64,000 nt of DNA. Origin: Oceanicola sp. (GTDB lineage: Bacteria; Pseudomonadota; Alphaproteobacteria; Rhodobacterales; Rhodobacteraceae). This document shows, one piece after another, positions 52,070 to 60,618 of this stretch. The stretch is from assembly GCA_022447275.1 (NCBI GenBank), contig JAKVBK010000003.1:1-64000 (forward strand). The letters are read 5' to 3'. The position numbers and the translations under genes are program-made. Each line of letters starts with the position of its first letter. Within the stretch, counting starts at the first letter, position 1. The notes below the pieces were generated by a model. That model did no database searches. It saw nothing but the letters and a program-made list of their open reading frames with translations, and was not told where the DNA came from.

Positions 52070-52169
52070 GGCGGCATATTACGCAGCCTGTTTCGGGTTG
52101 AAAATCACAATACGCGGACTTGTCGTGATCGGGCTTGCCGCGCGGTGCCTGTCGCCGCACAGTGCACCC

Positions 52170-52736
52170 ATGGATTTGACTGGAAAACTGCTGATTGCGA
52201 TGCCCGGCATGGGCGATCCCCGTTTTGAACAAACGGTGATTTTGATGTGCGCCCATGATGCGGAAGGGGCGATGGGCCTGATTATTAACCGTCCAACACC
52301 GCAATTGCACTTTGCAGACCTTGTGAAGCAGATCGATCTTGGAAAGCCGCTTCAAGCCGAAGATCCGGCGGCCAGCTTGCCGGTGCATGCGGGCGGACCG
52401 GTGGAGCAGGGGCGGGGATTCGTTCTGCACTCGCCGGATTATCGTGGCAACGAAAGCACACTTGCTGTGTCTGACGATTTTGGCATGACGGCCACGCGCG
52501 ATGTGCTGGAGGATATTGCCGCCGGTCGCGGCCCACATAAGGCCCTTTTGGCATTGGGCTACGCGGGATGGTCGCCCGGGCAGCTTGAGGGAGAGATTGG
52601 GCGCAATGGCTGGCTGACAGCGGATGCCTCCCCCCAGATCGTGTTCGACACCAAGGATGACGCCAAGTGGGAGGCCACGCTGGCCACGCTGGGTGTCGAT
52701 CCGCTGATGCTTTCAGCGGAGGCGGGGCGCGCCTGA
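52170..52736 (+). CDS. YqgE/AlgH family protein
   Basis: A 188-residue cytoplasmic protein of the UPF0301 family: 'GKLLIAMPGMGDPRFEQTVILMCAHDAEGAMGLIINRP' at the start and 'GYAGWSPGQLEGEI' near 132 are diagnostic. The function is unclear; the family was first named for a link to alginate regulation in Pseudomonas. The ATG at 52170 gives the standard N-terminus, and the longer frame overlaps the divergent gene. Confidence 0.93.
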   Translation: MDLTGKLLIAMPGMGDPRFEQTVILMCAHDAEGAMGLIINRPTPQLHFADLVKQIDLGKPLQAEDPAASLPVHAGGPVEQGRGFVLHSPDYRGNESTLAVSDDFGMTATRDVLEDIAAGRGPHKALLALGYAGWSPGQLEGEIGRNGWLTADASPQIVFDTKDDAKWEATLATLGVDPLMLSAEAGRA

Positions 52737-52758
52737 CGCCGCCACATACCCGCATGGA

Positions 52759-53250
52759 TCAATGGCTGTGGCCATCGTCGAGATCACCATGGATGGCAAA
52801 CTGGTCCAATCCCGCGCTTTGGGATTCGATCACGCGGTAGGCCTCGCGCACGCCAGCCTCTGTCAATTCACGGGCCACCGTCAAAAGCGTGTTTGGCGCA
52901 TGCTCGTCGCACAGCTCGGCCATCTGGGCGATTTCTTCGGCGGCCACCGGCAGCGCTGCCTCTTCGGAGGGCGCGCCGAAATAGGTCACGAAATGACGTG
53001 CAAGGAGGCGGGTGAGCGTGTCGATCTCGTCTGCTTCGATCTGGGTGACGGCAACGAAGGTCACGCGTCCGGCGGTTTCCAGCCCGAACCAGCCATTGGC
53101 GAAGGCCTGGCGGGCCTTGCCGGTGAGATCGGCTTCTGTCCAGTCCGAGAACTCGAACCCACCCGAGATGCACCATTCGCCGGTGCGCGCCGGTGAGGCA
53201 AAAACGCGTTGATCGCTTTCGTCGAAATGGATCGCTCGGGCCAATTTCAT
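52759..53250 (-). CDS. DUF6505-like protein at the formate dehydrogenase locus
   Basis: A 163-residue cytoplasmic protein with no signal or membrane segment, ending in a His-rich DDGHSH tail. 'ARAIHFDESDQRVFASPARTGEWCISGGFEF' near the start resembles the DUF6505 family, which I associate with this kind of gene cluster. The start overlaps the stop of the biotin/lipoate-ligase-like gene as ATGA. It is last in a four-gene operon. The activity is unknown; linkage to formate dehydrogenase genes suggests a maturation or electron-transfer role. Confidence 0.7.
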   Translation of the reverse strand: MKLARAIHFDESDQRVFASPARTGEWCISGGFEFSDWTEADLTGKARQAFANGWFGLETAGRVTFVAVTQIEADEIDTLTRLLARHFVTYFGAPSEEAALPVAAEEIAQMAELCDEHAPNTLLTVARELTEAGVREAYRVIESQSAGLDQFAIHGDLDDGHSH

Positions 53251-53963
53251 GGGGCTTCCTCCAGAAGCGTTGTCAGCGGGATAAGATGCGTTGTCTGCGC
53301 GTCTCGCAACAGCATGCCAAACTGTTCATCTACCCCCAAAAAGGTGCCGGTCTGTCCGTCTTGCGTGGCCGGTTCGCCAACGCCGAAAGCAAGCCCGCGC
53401 CACTCGCCATGCAACGCGCGGCTGCCGTCGTCTTCCCAGCGGTTGATCCAGTGCAACGAGTGCCGCGCCCAGGCCTCGATCAGGCGGTAGGGGCTGACTT
53501 CGGCACATCCTTCCGCGAACAGGGAGGTCTCGTCGGGCGTGGTGCCCGGCGCGTCAGAGGCAGGCAGCAGGGGCAGGGTAAAGGCAACGATCAGCCAGTC
53601 CGGCACGGCGTCGGGATCCTGATCCGAGGCGCGCAGGGAAAAGTGCCCGCAGGACGCACCATTGACCCGAATGCCACCATCCCAATCGAGGTGAACGGCC
53701 ACTTCCGGTGGCGCCAACGCCCCCAGCGCATTCTGGAAGCCTACCCCGCAAAGGGGCATCATCACGACGGCCTCTTTCAGGGGCACTTCCGGTGCAAAGA
53801 CCATCGCGGCCTCGGCTGTGCTGCTATCTACCCGATAGACAACCAGCCCCGCATCGCAGCCTGTCGCTGCCCGCATCATGGCGAGGTCAAGCGCGCCCTG
53901 GCGGGTTTCCTCGCCTGACATGAGCGGCGGAAAGGACATGTCTTGGTCGTGCTCAGCGCTCAT
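53247..53963 (-). CDS. Biotin/lipoate-protein-ligase-like protein (DUF4444 C-terminus)
   Basis: A 238-residue protein with the general order of biotin/lipoate ligases and a C-terminal domain of the DUF4444 type ('GLAFGVGEPATQDGQTGTFLGVDEQFGMLL'). The usual GRGRxG substrate loop is missing from the first half. The segment that normally carries WPND and the catalytic Lys reads HLDWDGGIRVNGASCGHFSL, with no Lys. So it is unlikely to be a normal ligase, although it may bind a cofactor or a protein. The ATG at 53963 is one base after the mrp stop. The operon order and repeated coupling suggest that it works with Mrp. Confidence 0.75.
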   Translation of the reverse strand: MSAEHDQDMSFPPLMSGEETRQGALDLAMMRAATGCDAGLVVYRVDSSTAEAAMVFAPEVPLKEAVVMMPLCGVGFQNALGALAPPEVAVHLDWDGGIRVNGASCGHFSLRASDQDPDAVPDWLIVAFTLPLLPASDAPGTTPDETSLFAEGCAEVSPYRLIEAWARHSLHWINRWEDDGSRALHGEWRGLAFGVGEPATQDGQTGTFLGVDEQFGMLLRDAQTTHLIPLTTLLEEAP

Positions 53964-53964
53964 G

Positions 53965-55032
53965 TCAGGCGACCCCCTTGGCCACCAACGCCCCGGCAAT
54001 GTCATGAAAGGCCTTGGCCTGGGCACTGTCGGGCTGGGTCACGGTGATCGGGGCGCCGCCATCTGCGGCCAGCCGGATTTGCAGATCGAGCGGCACCTCC
54101 GCCAGAAGGGGCACGTTCAGTTTGGCGGCTTCGGCAGCCACACCGCCATGGCCGAACACGTGTTCCTCATGGCCGCATTGGCTGCAGATATGTGTCGACA
54201 TGTTTTCAACCATGCCAAGGATCGGCACCTTCAGCTGCTGGAACATGTCGATCCCCTTGCGCGCGTCGAGCAAGGCCACGTCTTGCGGGGTAGAGACGAT
54301 GATCGCCCCATCCACATGGGCCTTCTGAGACAGCGTCATCTGCACATCGCCGGTGCCCGGCGGAAGGTCCACCAACAAAACATCCAGAGCCCCCCACTGG
54401 ACCTGCATCATCATCTGTTGCAACGCCCCCATCAACATGGGGCCGCGCCAGACAACCGCCTGATCTTCGTTCGTCATCAGTCCGATCGACATCATCGTGA
54501 CGCCATGATTGCGCATGGGCAGGATGATCTTCCCATCGGGAGAGGAGGGCCGCCCGCTCACCCCCAGCATGCGCGGCTGCGACGGGCCATAGACGTCTGC
54601 ATCGAGCAGACCGACACGGCGTCCCTGCTGGGCCAGAGCGCAGGCCAGATTGGCTGAAACGGTGGATTTTCCGACGCCCCCCTTGCCCGATGCGATGGCA
54701 ATGATGTGGTTCACGCCCGGTATCTTTTCCGGCCCTGCGGGCTGCGCCGGTTTCTTGGGCTTCAGCTCGGGCGGGGCCACTTCCGTATGGCCGGTCATGA
54801 TGATCGAGACGCTGGACACGCCGGCCATTGCCTTCAAACGCGCCTCTGCAACATCCTTCACGGCGGAATAGGCCGTGGCGGCGGAGGGCGGAATTTCCAT
54901 CACGAAACGCACGGCGCCCGACTCGTCAACATTGAGCGCGCGCACCACGCCAGAGCCCATGATATCGCCGCCGGACACCGGGTCTTCTACGGCTTTCAGC
55001 GCTGTAACAACCTCTTCTCTGCTCGGTGCCAC
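53965..55032 (-). CDS. Mrp/NBP35-type Fe-S cluster carrier ATPase
   Basis: A 355-residue P-loop protein. The N-terminal DUF59 (MIP18-like) domain covers about 1-85. The deviant Walker A is GKGGVGKST at 116-124, and the cluster-binding CxxC is Cys283/Cys286 (HICSQCG). The family carries [4Fe-4S] clusters to apo-proteins. Unlike a generic housekeeping copy it is embedded between a DUF6494-like gene and two unknown genes beside formate dehydrogenase. That enzyme's subunits and the 649-residue protein need many clusters, so it may be a dedicated loader. Confidence 0.92.
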   Translation of the reverse strand: MAPSREEVVTALKAVEDPVSGGDIMGSGVVRALNVDESGAVRFVMEIPPSAATAYSAVKDVAEARLKAMAGVSSVSIIMTGHTEVAPPELKPKKPAQPAGPEKIPGVNHIIAIASGKGGVGKSTVSANLACALAQQGRRVGLLDADVYGPSQPRMLGVSGRPSSPDGKIILPMRNHGVTMMSIGLMTNEDQAVVWRGPMLMGALQQMMMQVQWGALDVLLVDLPPGTGDVQMTLSQKAHVDGAIIVSTPQDVALLDARKGIDMFQQLKVPILGMVENMSTHICSQCGHEEHVFGHGGVAAEAAKLNVPLLAEVPLDLQIRLAADGGAPITVTQPDSAQAKAFHDIAGALVAKGVA

Positions 55033-55035
55033 GGT

Positions 55036-55227
55036 TTACTCCTGCCCTGTGATTTCGCCGCTGACCTCATGGGTCATGCCAAGCTCTTCTATGGTTATGA
55101 CGGCTTTGATCTCATAGGTTTTTCCGCTGTCGTCTGCCGTGCGAAGCGCCTCTTCGATTGCCTGTTGTGAGGTCACACCGACCTGCTTGAGAAACTTCCT
55201 CATGGACATGTTGAACGCGTCGCTCAT
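55036..55227 (-). CDS. DUF6494-like small protein
   Basis: A 63-residue cytoplasmic protein beginning MSDAFNMSMRKFLKQVGVTS, with a short amphipathic N-terminal helix and a beta-rich C-terminal half (EIKAVITIEELGMTHEVSG). AAAGGGAAGCGG precedes the ATG. It is 3 nt before mrp. I assign the family from its look and place; its function is unknown. It is divergent from the cytochrome-type gene with a 59-nt shared promoter region. Confidence 0.72.
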   Translation of the reverse strand: MSDAFNMSMRKFLKQVGVTSQQAIEEALRTADDSGKTYEIKAVITIEELGMTHEVSGEITGQE

Positions 55228-55286
55228 GCCGCTTCCCTTTCTTGTAACAATTGACGGATGGCCGTTTTCACGCCTAGCCTTGAAGC

Positions 55287-56030
55287 ATGAGACGCATGAT
55301 TTTGATCTGTATTGCTCTGTTCCTGATGCCGTTTGGGGCATGGGCCGATGACCGGCTTGTGCGTTTGGCCGTGCCGCAGGAATTGGTGCAATCGGGCCTG
55401 TTCAAGCATATCCTGCCGCGCTTCACATTGAAGACGCGGGTCAAGGTAGACCTCGTCGATCCCGGGGACGCGGCCGAGGCCGTGCTGGGCACGCAGGGCC
55501 GGCCTGCCTTTGATGGGCTGGGCAGCGCTTGGGCGCTCGATATTCTGGCGCCGGATCACCCGGGCACCCAAACCTTCGCAGAATGGCTGCACTCGGATGT
55601 GGGCCTGCGCACGGTGGTGTCCTTTGCACCGGACGGGGCCACGCCGTTCGGCCCGCCGACACAGCAGAAGGCTGAGGTCGTGGTGGCCGAGATGTCGGGA
55701 GATGCCCTGTTGGGGCATGAGGTGTCGCTGCGCCAATGCACCCGCTGCCACGCTGTAGATCTGGCCACGCGTGGCAAAGGCATCGGCTCGACCCCAAGCT
55801 TTGGTGTGCTGCGCAGCCTCGATGACTGGGAGGAGCGGTTTAGCGCGTTCTACGTGCTGAAGCCCCATGGGGCCTTTACCATCATCACAGATCTGACGCC
55901 GCCTTTCCCTGAAGATCGCCCGCCGCCAATTGTGCCGATCGAACTGTCGCTGGACGAGCTCGACGCCGTGCTGGCCTATGTTGCCGCAATGCCTGCGGCG
56001 GATCTTGGGGCGCCGCTGGAACATCAGTGA
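55287..56030 (+). CDS. Fusion of a TupA/ModA-like segment to a c-type haem domain
   Basis: A 247-residue exported protein with a signal peptide (to about Ala20, GAWA). Residues 24-110 look like the first part of a tungstate/molybdate-binding protein: 'VQSGLFKHILPRFTLKTRVKVDLV' and then DAAEAVLGTQGRPAFDGLG, parallel to the SGLLxxLLPxFxxxTGIxVxVV start of that family. The domain is too short for a full receptor. Residues 140-240 carry a CTRCH haem c site (151-155) and the remaining helices of a small cytochrome c; no obvious axial Met loop is seen except Met235. It sits at the formate dehydrogenase locus, facing the poly-Fe-S gene tail-to-tail (7-nt overlap). Confidence 0.8.
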   Translation: MRRMILICIALFLMPFGAWADDRLVRLAVPQELVQSGLFKHILPRFTLKTRVKVDLVDPGDAAEAVLGTQGRPAFDGLGSAWALDILAPDHPGTQTFAEWLHSDVGLRTVVSFAPDGATPFGPPTQQKAEVVVAEMSGDALLGHEVSLRQCTRCHAVDLATRGKGIGSTPSFGVLRSLDDWEERFSAFYVLKPHGAFTIITDLTPPFPEDRPPPIVPIELSLDELDAVLAYVAAMPAADLGAPLEHQ

Positions 56031-57973
56031 TCGCGGCGCTTGCTGAGGTAATCGTCGGTGGTGCGCACCCGCGGCCGTTCGCCCCCCGAGAAAGGGTTGT
56101 CTTGCGCATGGAACTGGGCGTTCACCCTGCAATTGTCGCACATCTGGATCATCCGAAGTTTGCTCTCATCGGCGAACATCGCGTGGCTTTGCAGCTTTTC
56201 GGTGATTTTCTCGATCGTTGATTTCACCCCGAACAGGGCGCCGCACTCGATGCAGGCGAAGGGCTCTTCTTCGTTCAGGATGTCCTGGCGCAAGGCGGCA
56301 TCCGTGAGGTTCAGGCGCGGTGCAAAGGTGATGGCATCTTCGGGGCAGATATTGGCGCAGAGGCCACATTGCAGACAGGCGTCTTCCTGAAAGCGAAGCT
56401 GTGGCAAGTCCGGGTTGTCGCCCAGCGCGCCAGAAGGGCACAAAGAGACGCAAGACAGGCACAGGGTGCACGCATCCGTATCGACCAATACCGCACCGTA
56501 GGGCGCGCCATCGGGCAGGGGCAGGTGATCCGTGTCCGGGTGCAGCGCGCGCGCGGCCTGTCGGGTGATCTGGCGCCGCGTTCCCATGGGGCGTACGGGG
56601 CTCTCAACCGGGTCGGAGGCGTTCGCTGCATAGAGCGCGTCAGACATGGCATCGGGATCGCTTGTTTCCATCAGAACGACGTTTGATTTGCCCGAGATCG
56701 CGCTGGCAAGCGCAACCTGGGCGGAGAGGGCGTCAATGTCTGCGGCGGGCCCGGGCAGCACGGCCACATCGGCAAAACCGGCGGCCAAAGCGGCTACGAT
56801 CTCGGCATGTCCAAAGGCGCCGATAGCGGCCATTTCGAGGGGCACCACATCTGCTGGCAGCCCTCTGCCATGACGGGCGGACAGGCGGATCATCTCTGCG
56901 CCGTGGGTATCATGCACCAACAGCCTTGGCGCCGTGCCTCCGGCAGCCAGATAGGCTTTCGCGAGCGTCTGCACCCGCAGGAAGGTGGCGTCTACCGGGG
57001 GCGCATCATAGCTGATTGCACCGGAGGGACAGACCGCTGAGCAAGCACCGCACCCGGCACAGATCATCGGATCAATGGACACATGATCGCCGCCCGGTGT
57101 AATCGCCCCGGTCGGGCACAGGTCAAGACAGCGCGTGCAGCCGGTCTGCTCGGCCCGAGAATGGGCGCACAGCATTGGCTCTGCCTTAATGTACAAAGGC
57201 TTTTCGAAGGTCCCGATGAGGTGGGATGCGGCCATGACAGCCGCTGCAACGGAGGGCGCGTGGGCAGGGTCCGCCCGCAGGTAGCCTTCGCGCTTCTCAT
57301 GGGCGGGGAACAGCGGGCTCGTTCCCCGCAGATCCAGCAGGACGTCACAGTGGGATGTGCCGCCGTCGCGCGGCTCTGACACCGAGAAACCACCGCGCCC
57401 CCCGGGCACGAGTTGGCGCAGCCCATCGATGACCACTTCGAACTGTCCCAAGGCGCCTGACGCACGGCGCAACTGCCCCACAACCACGTCGAAGTCTCTT
57501 GTGTCAGGGATGTCAGAACTGTCGTCCAAAAGGACCGTTACGCCGAGGTGATCTTTCAGCTGAGAGGCTGCAGAAAGAGCCACCTCCGCAGGGCCAAGGA
57601 TGAGGCACAACCCCTCCGAGAAGACATCCATTGTCTTCTCAGTGGGGGCTGGCAGTGCGGCCTCTGCAATGAGGGCGGACATTTTGGGTAGTGTCGTACC
57701 CTGATCTTCGGTCCAGCCTGCCCTGTCGCGGAGGTCAAGCACGGCGGGTGCAGGGCGTTCCATCTCCTCTGCCAAGGCCTCGAAAACCCGGCTTTCCTGG
57801 GTGCAACAAAAAATCGAGTCGCCCTGCTCAATTGCGGCTGCGGCGCGGTCCATCTGGGTGGTGCAGAGGGCGGTGCAGGGGGCTTTCACTGTCATTCCGG
57901 TGGCTTGGGACAGCCCTTCGGCGTCAATCGTCTGACTTCCCATACAGTCACACGTTATCAATGTCTTAACCAT
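56024..57973 (-). CDS. 649-residue poly-[4Fe-4S] protein at the formate dehydrogenase locus
   Basis: A soluble protein. The N-terminal part has Cys 8 and 10, 33 and 37, 56 and 57. Two ferredoxin-type pairs follow: Cys 279/282/286 with 305/308/311/315, and Cys 502/505/508/512 with 533/536/539/543. The C-terminus adds CxxC at 574/577 and 612/615. The region 330-450 between the ferredoxin modules has an alpha/beta look (like HdrA/MvhD-type or electron-bifurcating adaptors) but I cannot name a domain. No signal peptide is visible. It is divergent from the DUF3305-DUF3306 genes. The likely job is electron transfer to or from formate dehydrogenase; the start at 57973 gives the compact protein, and the longer frame has no similarity. 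Confidence 0.85.
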   Translation of the reverse strand: MVKTLITCDCMGSQTIDAEGLSQATGMTVKAPCTALCTTQMDRAAAAIEQGDSIFCCTQESRVFEALAEEMERPAPAVLDLRDRAGWTEDQGTTLPKMSALIAEAALPAPTEKTMDVFSEGLCLILGPAEVALSAASQLKDHLGVTVLLDDSSDIPDTRDFDVVVGQLRRASGALGQFEVVIDGLRQLVPGGRGGFSVSEPRDGGTSHCDVLLDLRGTSPLFPAHEKREGYLRADPAHAPSVAAAVMAASHLIGTFEKPLYIKAEPMLCAHSRAEQTGCTRCLDLCPTGAITPGGDHVSIDPMICAGCGACSAVCPSGAISYDAPPVDATFLRVQTLAKAYLAAGGTAPRLLVHDTHGAEMIRLSARHGRGLPADVVPLEMAAIGAFGHAEIVAALAAGFADVAVLPGPAADIDALSAQVALASAISGKSNVVLMETSDPDAMSDALYAANASDPVESPVRPMGTRRQITRQAARALHPDTDHLPLPDGAPYGAVLVDTDACTLCLSCVSLCPSGALGDNPDLPQLRFQEDACLQCGLCANICPEDAITFAPRLNLTDAALRQDILNEEEPFACIECGALFGVKSTIEKITEKLQSHAMFADESKLRMIQMCDNCRVNAQFHAQDNPFSGGERPRVRTTDDYLSKRRDH

Positions 57974-58311
57974 GAAATCATCCCTTTGCGTAGCACGAAA
58001 ATTCGACATTTCAGCTGCAGGTGCGGGGAAAACGCTACACGGGTTCGCAGCAAAGTCACAACCGCTTTTCTGCAATGCCGGCCTGCGGGGCCGCACACCA
58101 AAGCTGCTGATTCGTTAGGCATGATTCGCGGCCCTTTGCCAATGAACTAATCCAATAAAAAAACTCAGGTTAGACTTCCTGTCCCGTAGGGTCATGCAGG
58201 GCATTCTGGTTTGCCCAAATTGACCTCAGCCGGGGCAGAATACCGCGGTGCACCAAATTGTCCTTGGTGGGACAGGCCCCTTGGCCGCACGCTGCTATCA
58301 GGAGGAGCAGC
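57974..58311. promoter_or_regulatory. Divergent promoter region of the formate dehydrogenase locus
   Basis: A 338-nt region without a supported gene between the poly-Fe-S gene and the DUF3305 gene. An A-rich stretch (AATCCAATAAAAAAACTC, about 58149-58166) is unusually AT-rich for this genome and may hold the promoter for the rightward genes. For the leftward gene a TTGTGA...TGTAGC pair occurs near 58060. I see no clear operator palindrome. Confidence 0.4.
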
Positions 58312-58881
58312 GTGATCCACAATCCAAACGTGTTTCGGACGATGCCGCTGGGTATAGTCCTGCGACGCACCCCGGGTGTTACCCGTTGGGTGCCTTGGTC
58401 GTGGACGGCTGTTGCTGTGCTTCCAGGCGCCGGTTTAGCCGATTGGCGCGAACTGCGCCGGGATGGGGAAACGGTCGAATATCACGCAGCGACGATGGCG
58501 CTGGAATTGCACGGGGCCGAGACGGAAGCTTACCTCCATGGCCTGACAGCGAAGGTGCCCTCGATCTACGTGGTGATGCGCGAGGCGGAGGAGGACAGCG
58601 ATTGCCCGCTTGAGGTCGTGCTGGCCACCGCATCCCCCTATGAGGCGCAGGATTACACCGACAGCGGCGAAGAGATCGTTGAGAAGGTGATGATGCCGCC
58701 CGGCCTTGTGGCTTGGGTGCGCGATTTCGTGGAGACGTATCACGAGGACGAAGTGTTCGTGAAACGCAAGCGCGACAAGAAGCGGGTTGATCTTGTCCAA
58801 GATGGTATCGGGGATGCCCGCGTGGCCAAGGCCGGCGACATCTACGCCTCCCCCGCCCTGAAGAGGACGCGCCTGCAATGA
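58312..58881 (+). CDS. DUF3305 protein
   Basis: A 189-residue cytoplasmic protein, GTG start. The start codon is decided by AGGAGGAG six bases upstream; the longer ATG at 58258 has none. The sequence has the family's 'MPLGIVLRRTPGVTRWVPWSWTAVAVLPGA' and 'CPLEVVLATASPYEAQDYTDSGEEIVEKVMMP' segments. DUF3305 genes are found next to DUF3306 and TorD genes in formate dehydrogenase clusters. Their action is unknown, probably maturation of the enzyme. The stop overlaps the DUF3306 start by ATGA. Confidence 0.9.
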   Translation: MIHNPNVFRTMPLGIVLRRTPGVTRWVPWSWTAVAVLPGAGLADWRELRRDGETVEYHAATMALELHGAETEAYLHGLTAKVPSIYVVMREAEEDSDCPLEVVLATASPYEAQDYTDSGEEIVEKVMMPPGLVAWVRDFVETYHEDEVFVKRKRDKKRVDLVQDGIGDARVAKAGDIYASPALKRTRLQ

Positions 58882-59531
58882 GCCGTGACATGCCCGCCTC
58901 CACCCGCCCCGCACCCAAAGGTGATTTCTGGTCCCGCCGGAAAGCAGCTGTCGCGGCCGAACAGGATGCGGAGCGCGATGCCTTGCAGGCAGAAGCCTCG
59001 GCCCGGCAGGAGGCCGCGCTGGCTGAACGCTCCGACGCCGAAATACTGGCCGAGCTTGATCTGCCCGATCCTGATGAGATGGAGCGCACCGAACAGGTGC
59101 AGGAACTTCTCAAGTCTGCGGTGCCCCAACGCCTCAAAACCCGGGCCCTGCGCCGGATGTGGCGGCTCAATCCGGTGCTCGCAAATGTTGATGGCCTTGT
59201 GGATTACGGTGAGGATTTCACCGATGCCGCCACCGTGGTCGAAAACCTGCAGACCGCCTATCAGGTGGGTAAAGGCATGCTGAAAACCCTCGAGGATTGG
59301 GTCGATCCCAACGCAGCTGAGGACGATGCCGAAGGTGCGGATGACGGGGCAGATGCCGAACACGCCGCAGTGGATGCCGCTGCGTCTGACGAAGAGCAGC
59401 CGATCACGCCCATCCATACAGAGACTTCACAGGAAGCCGCAGACCGGCTCGAGGCCGCGGTGGCTTCTGATGCAGACACACTTCCCGCACGGCCCCGGCG
59501 CATGCGGTTCGAATTTGACCCAGCGACATGA
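58878..59531 (+). CDS. DUF3306 protein
   Basis: A 217-residue acidic cytoplasmic protein. The N-terminus 'GDFWSRRKAAVAAE' and the central 'VPQRLKTRALRRMWRLNPVLANVDGLVDYGEDFTDAATV' are typical of the DUF3306 family. The second half is a long Ala/Asp/Glu-rich, probably disordered, tail with a final 'RRMRFEFDP'. Usual companion of DUF3305 and TorD proteins. The function is not known; coupling by overlap on both sides suggests it acts in a complex with them. Confidence 0.88.
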   Translation: MSRDMPASTRPAPKGDFWSRRKAAVAAEQDAERDALQAEASARQEAALAERSDAEILAELDLPDPDEMERTEQVQELLKSAVPQRLKTRALRRMWRLNPVLANVDGLVDYGEDFTDAATVVENLQTAYQVGKGMLKTLEDWVDPNAAEDDAEGADDGADAEHAAVDAAASDEEQPITPIHTETSQEAADRLEAAVASDADTLPARPRRMRFEFDPAT

Positions 59532-59545
59532 TGGAAGAGGACGAG

Positions 59546-60163
59546 ATGACCGCTGCCCCAGATTTCCAGCACGACACACCGATCGCCGAAGAAGATCGTC
59601 TGCGTGCGGATTTGTATAACTTTCTTGGCGTGCTTCTGGCCGGCCCCGCGGATGAGTTGTTGATCGCCCAATGTGCAGGTCTGTCGGGCGATGACAGCGC
59701 GCTTGGGCAATCCATCCAGACGCTGGCAAAGGTTGCCAAGGTGACAAAGCCCAAGGCTTTGGAGAGCGAATATAACAGGCTGTTCATCGGCCTCGGCCGG
59801 GGCGAGTTGCTGCCATACGCCAGCTACTACCTGACGGGTTTCTTGAACGAAAAGCCACTGGCCGTGTTGCGTCAGGATATGATGGCGCGGGGCCTCGCGC
59901 GTTCGCCCAACGTGTTTGAGCCCGAGGACAACATCGCAAGCCTGATGGAGATGATGGGGGCCATGATCGTGGGCCGGTTTGCGGCGCCAGCCGATCTGGC
60001 CACGCAGCGTGAATTCTTCAATCGGCATATCGGCCCTTGGGCGGCGCATTTCTTTTCGGATCTGGAGGCGGCAAAGAACGCTGTCTTTTTCAGCCCCGTG
60101 GGCACGGTTGGCCGGGCCTTCATGGAGATTGAACAGGAAGCCTTCCGATTGGGCGGCGACTGA
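59546..60163 (+). CDS. TorD/DmsD-family chaperone
   Basis: Dedicated chaperone for TAT-exported molybdoenzymes, 205 residues, all-helical. It holds 'DRLRADLYNFLGVLLAGPAD' near 20 and the family's 'EYNRLFIGLGRGELLPYASYYLTGFL' near 70-95. The start at 59546 has GAGG five bases upstream; an in-frame ATG at 59528 overlapping the DUF3306 stop has no such site. It probably folds or proofreads the catalytic subunit encoded 450 nt downstream and holds its twin-arginine signal. Confidence 0.9.
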   Translation: MTAAPDFQHDTPIAEEDRLRADLYNFLGVLLAGPADELLIAQCAGLSGDDSALGQSIQTLAKVAKVTKPKALESEYNRLFIGLGRGELLPYASYYLTGFLNEKPLAVLRQDMMARGLARSPNVFEPEDNIASLMEMMGAMIVGRFAAPADLATQREFFNRHIGPWAAHFFSDLEAAKNAVFFSPVGTVGRAFMEIEQEAFRLGGD

Positions 60164-60269
60164 CGCACGGCCCCGTGCGCTGAACCGCACGGGATTTCAC
60201 CGGGTGGCGCAGGCCACCTTTTCGAGCGGCGAGATATCGTCGGAACCACATCGAAGGAGGAGAACCGAG

Positions 60270-60455
60270 ATGACAAAGGAAAAAGAGGCCACGCGCCGCG
60301 ATTTCCTGAAACTGGCTGGAACCACGGCGCCCATTGCGGCGGTCGCGGTGGCGGCCGGGACGGATACTGCAGAAGCATCCGCGCCCGACCCGACGCTGGA
60401 ACGGATGCAGGATACAGCGCACACGCGCGCGTATCTTGAAAGCGCCCGCTTCTAA
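60270..60455 (+). CDS. Small TAT-targeted protein of formate dehydrogenase loci
   Basis: A 61-residue protein after AAGGAGGAG. The twin-arginine motif RRDFLKLAG is at 9-17, then a hydrophobic stretch (to about 30) and a short mature part ending YLESARF. It resembles the 'formate dehydrogenase region TAT target' family. In known members its role is not established; a small subunit or an exported assembly factor is likely. Spacing to fdhA is 163 nt. Confidence 0.88.
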   Translation: MTKEKEATRRDFLKLAGTTAPIAAVAVAAGTDTAEASAPDPTLERMQDTAHTRAYLESARF

Positions 60456-60618
60456 GCGCTGACCCGTGCCGGACATGGCACGGCCCGCACCGCCCGGAGG
60501 CCCCGGACGCTGCAAAACGGTCGAGAACAACCGGTTGCGTGACGCCCAAACGTTCTAGGCCTCCGTCACAGCCAAGCAAGCAGATCCCTCGGGAGACGCA
60601 AGCAAGGGAGAGAGAAAC

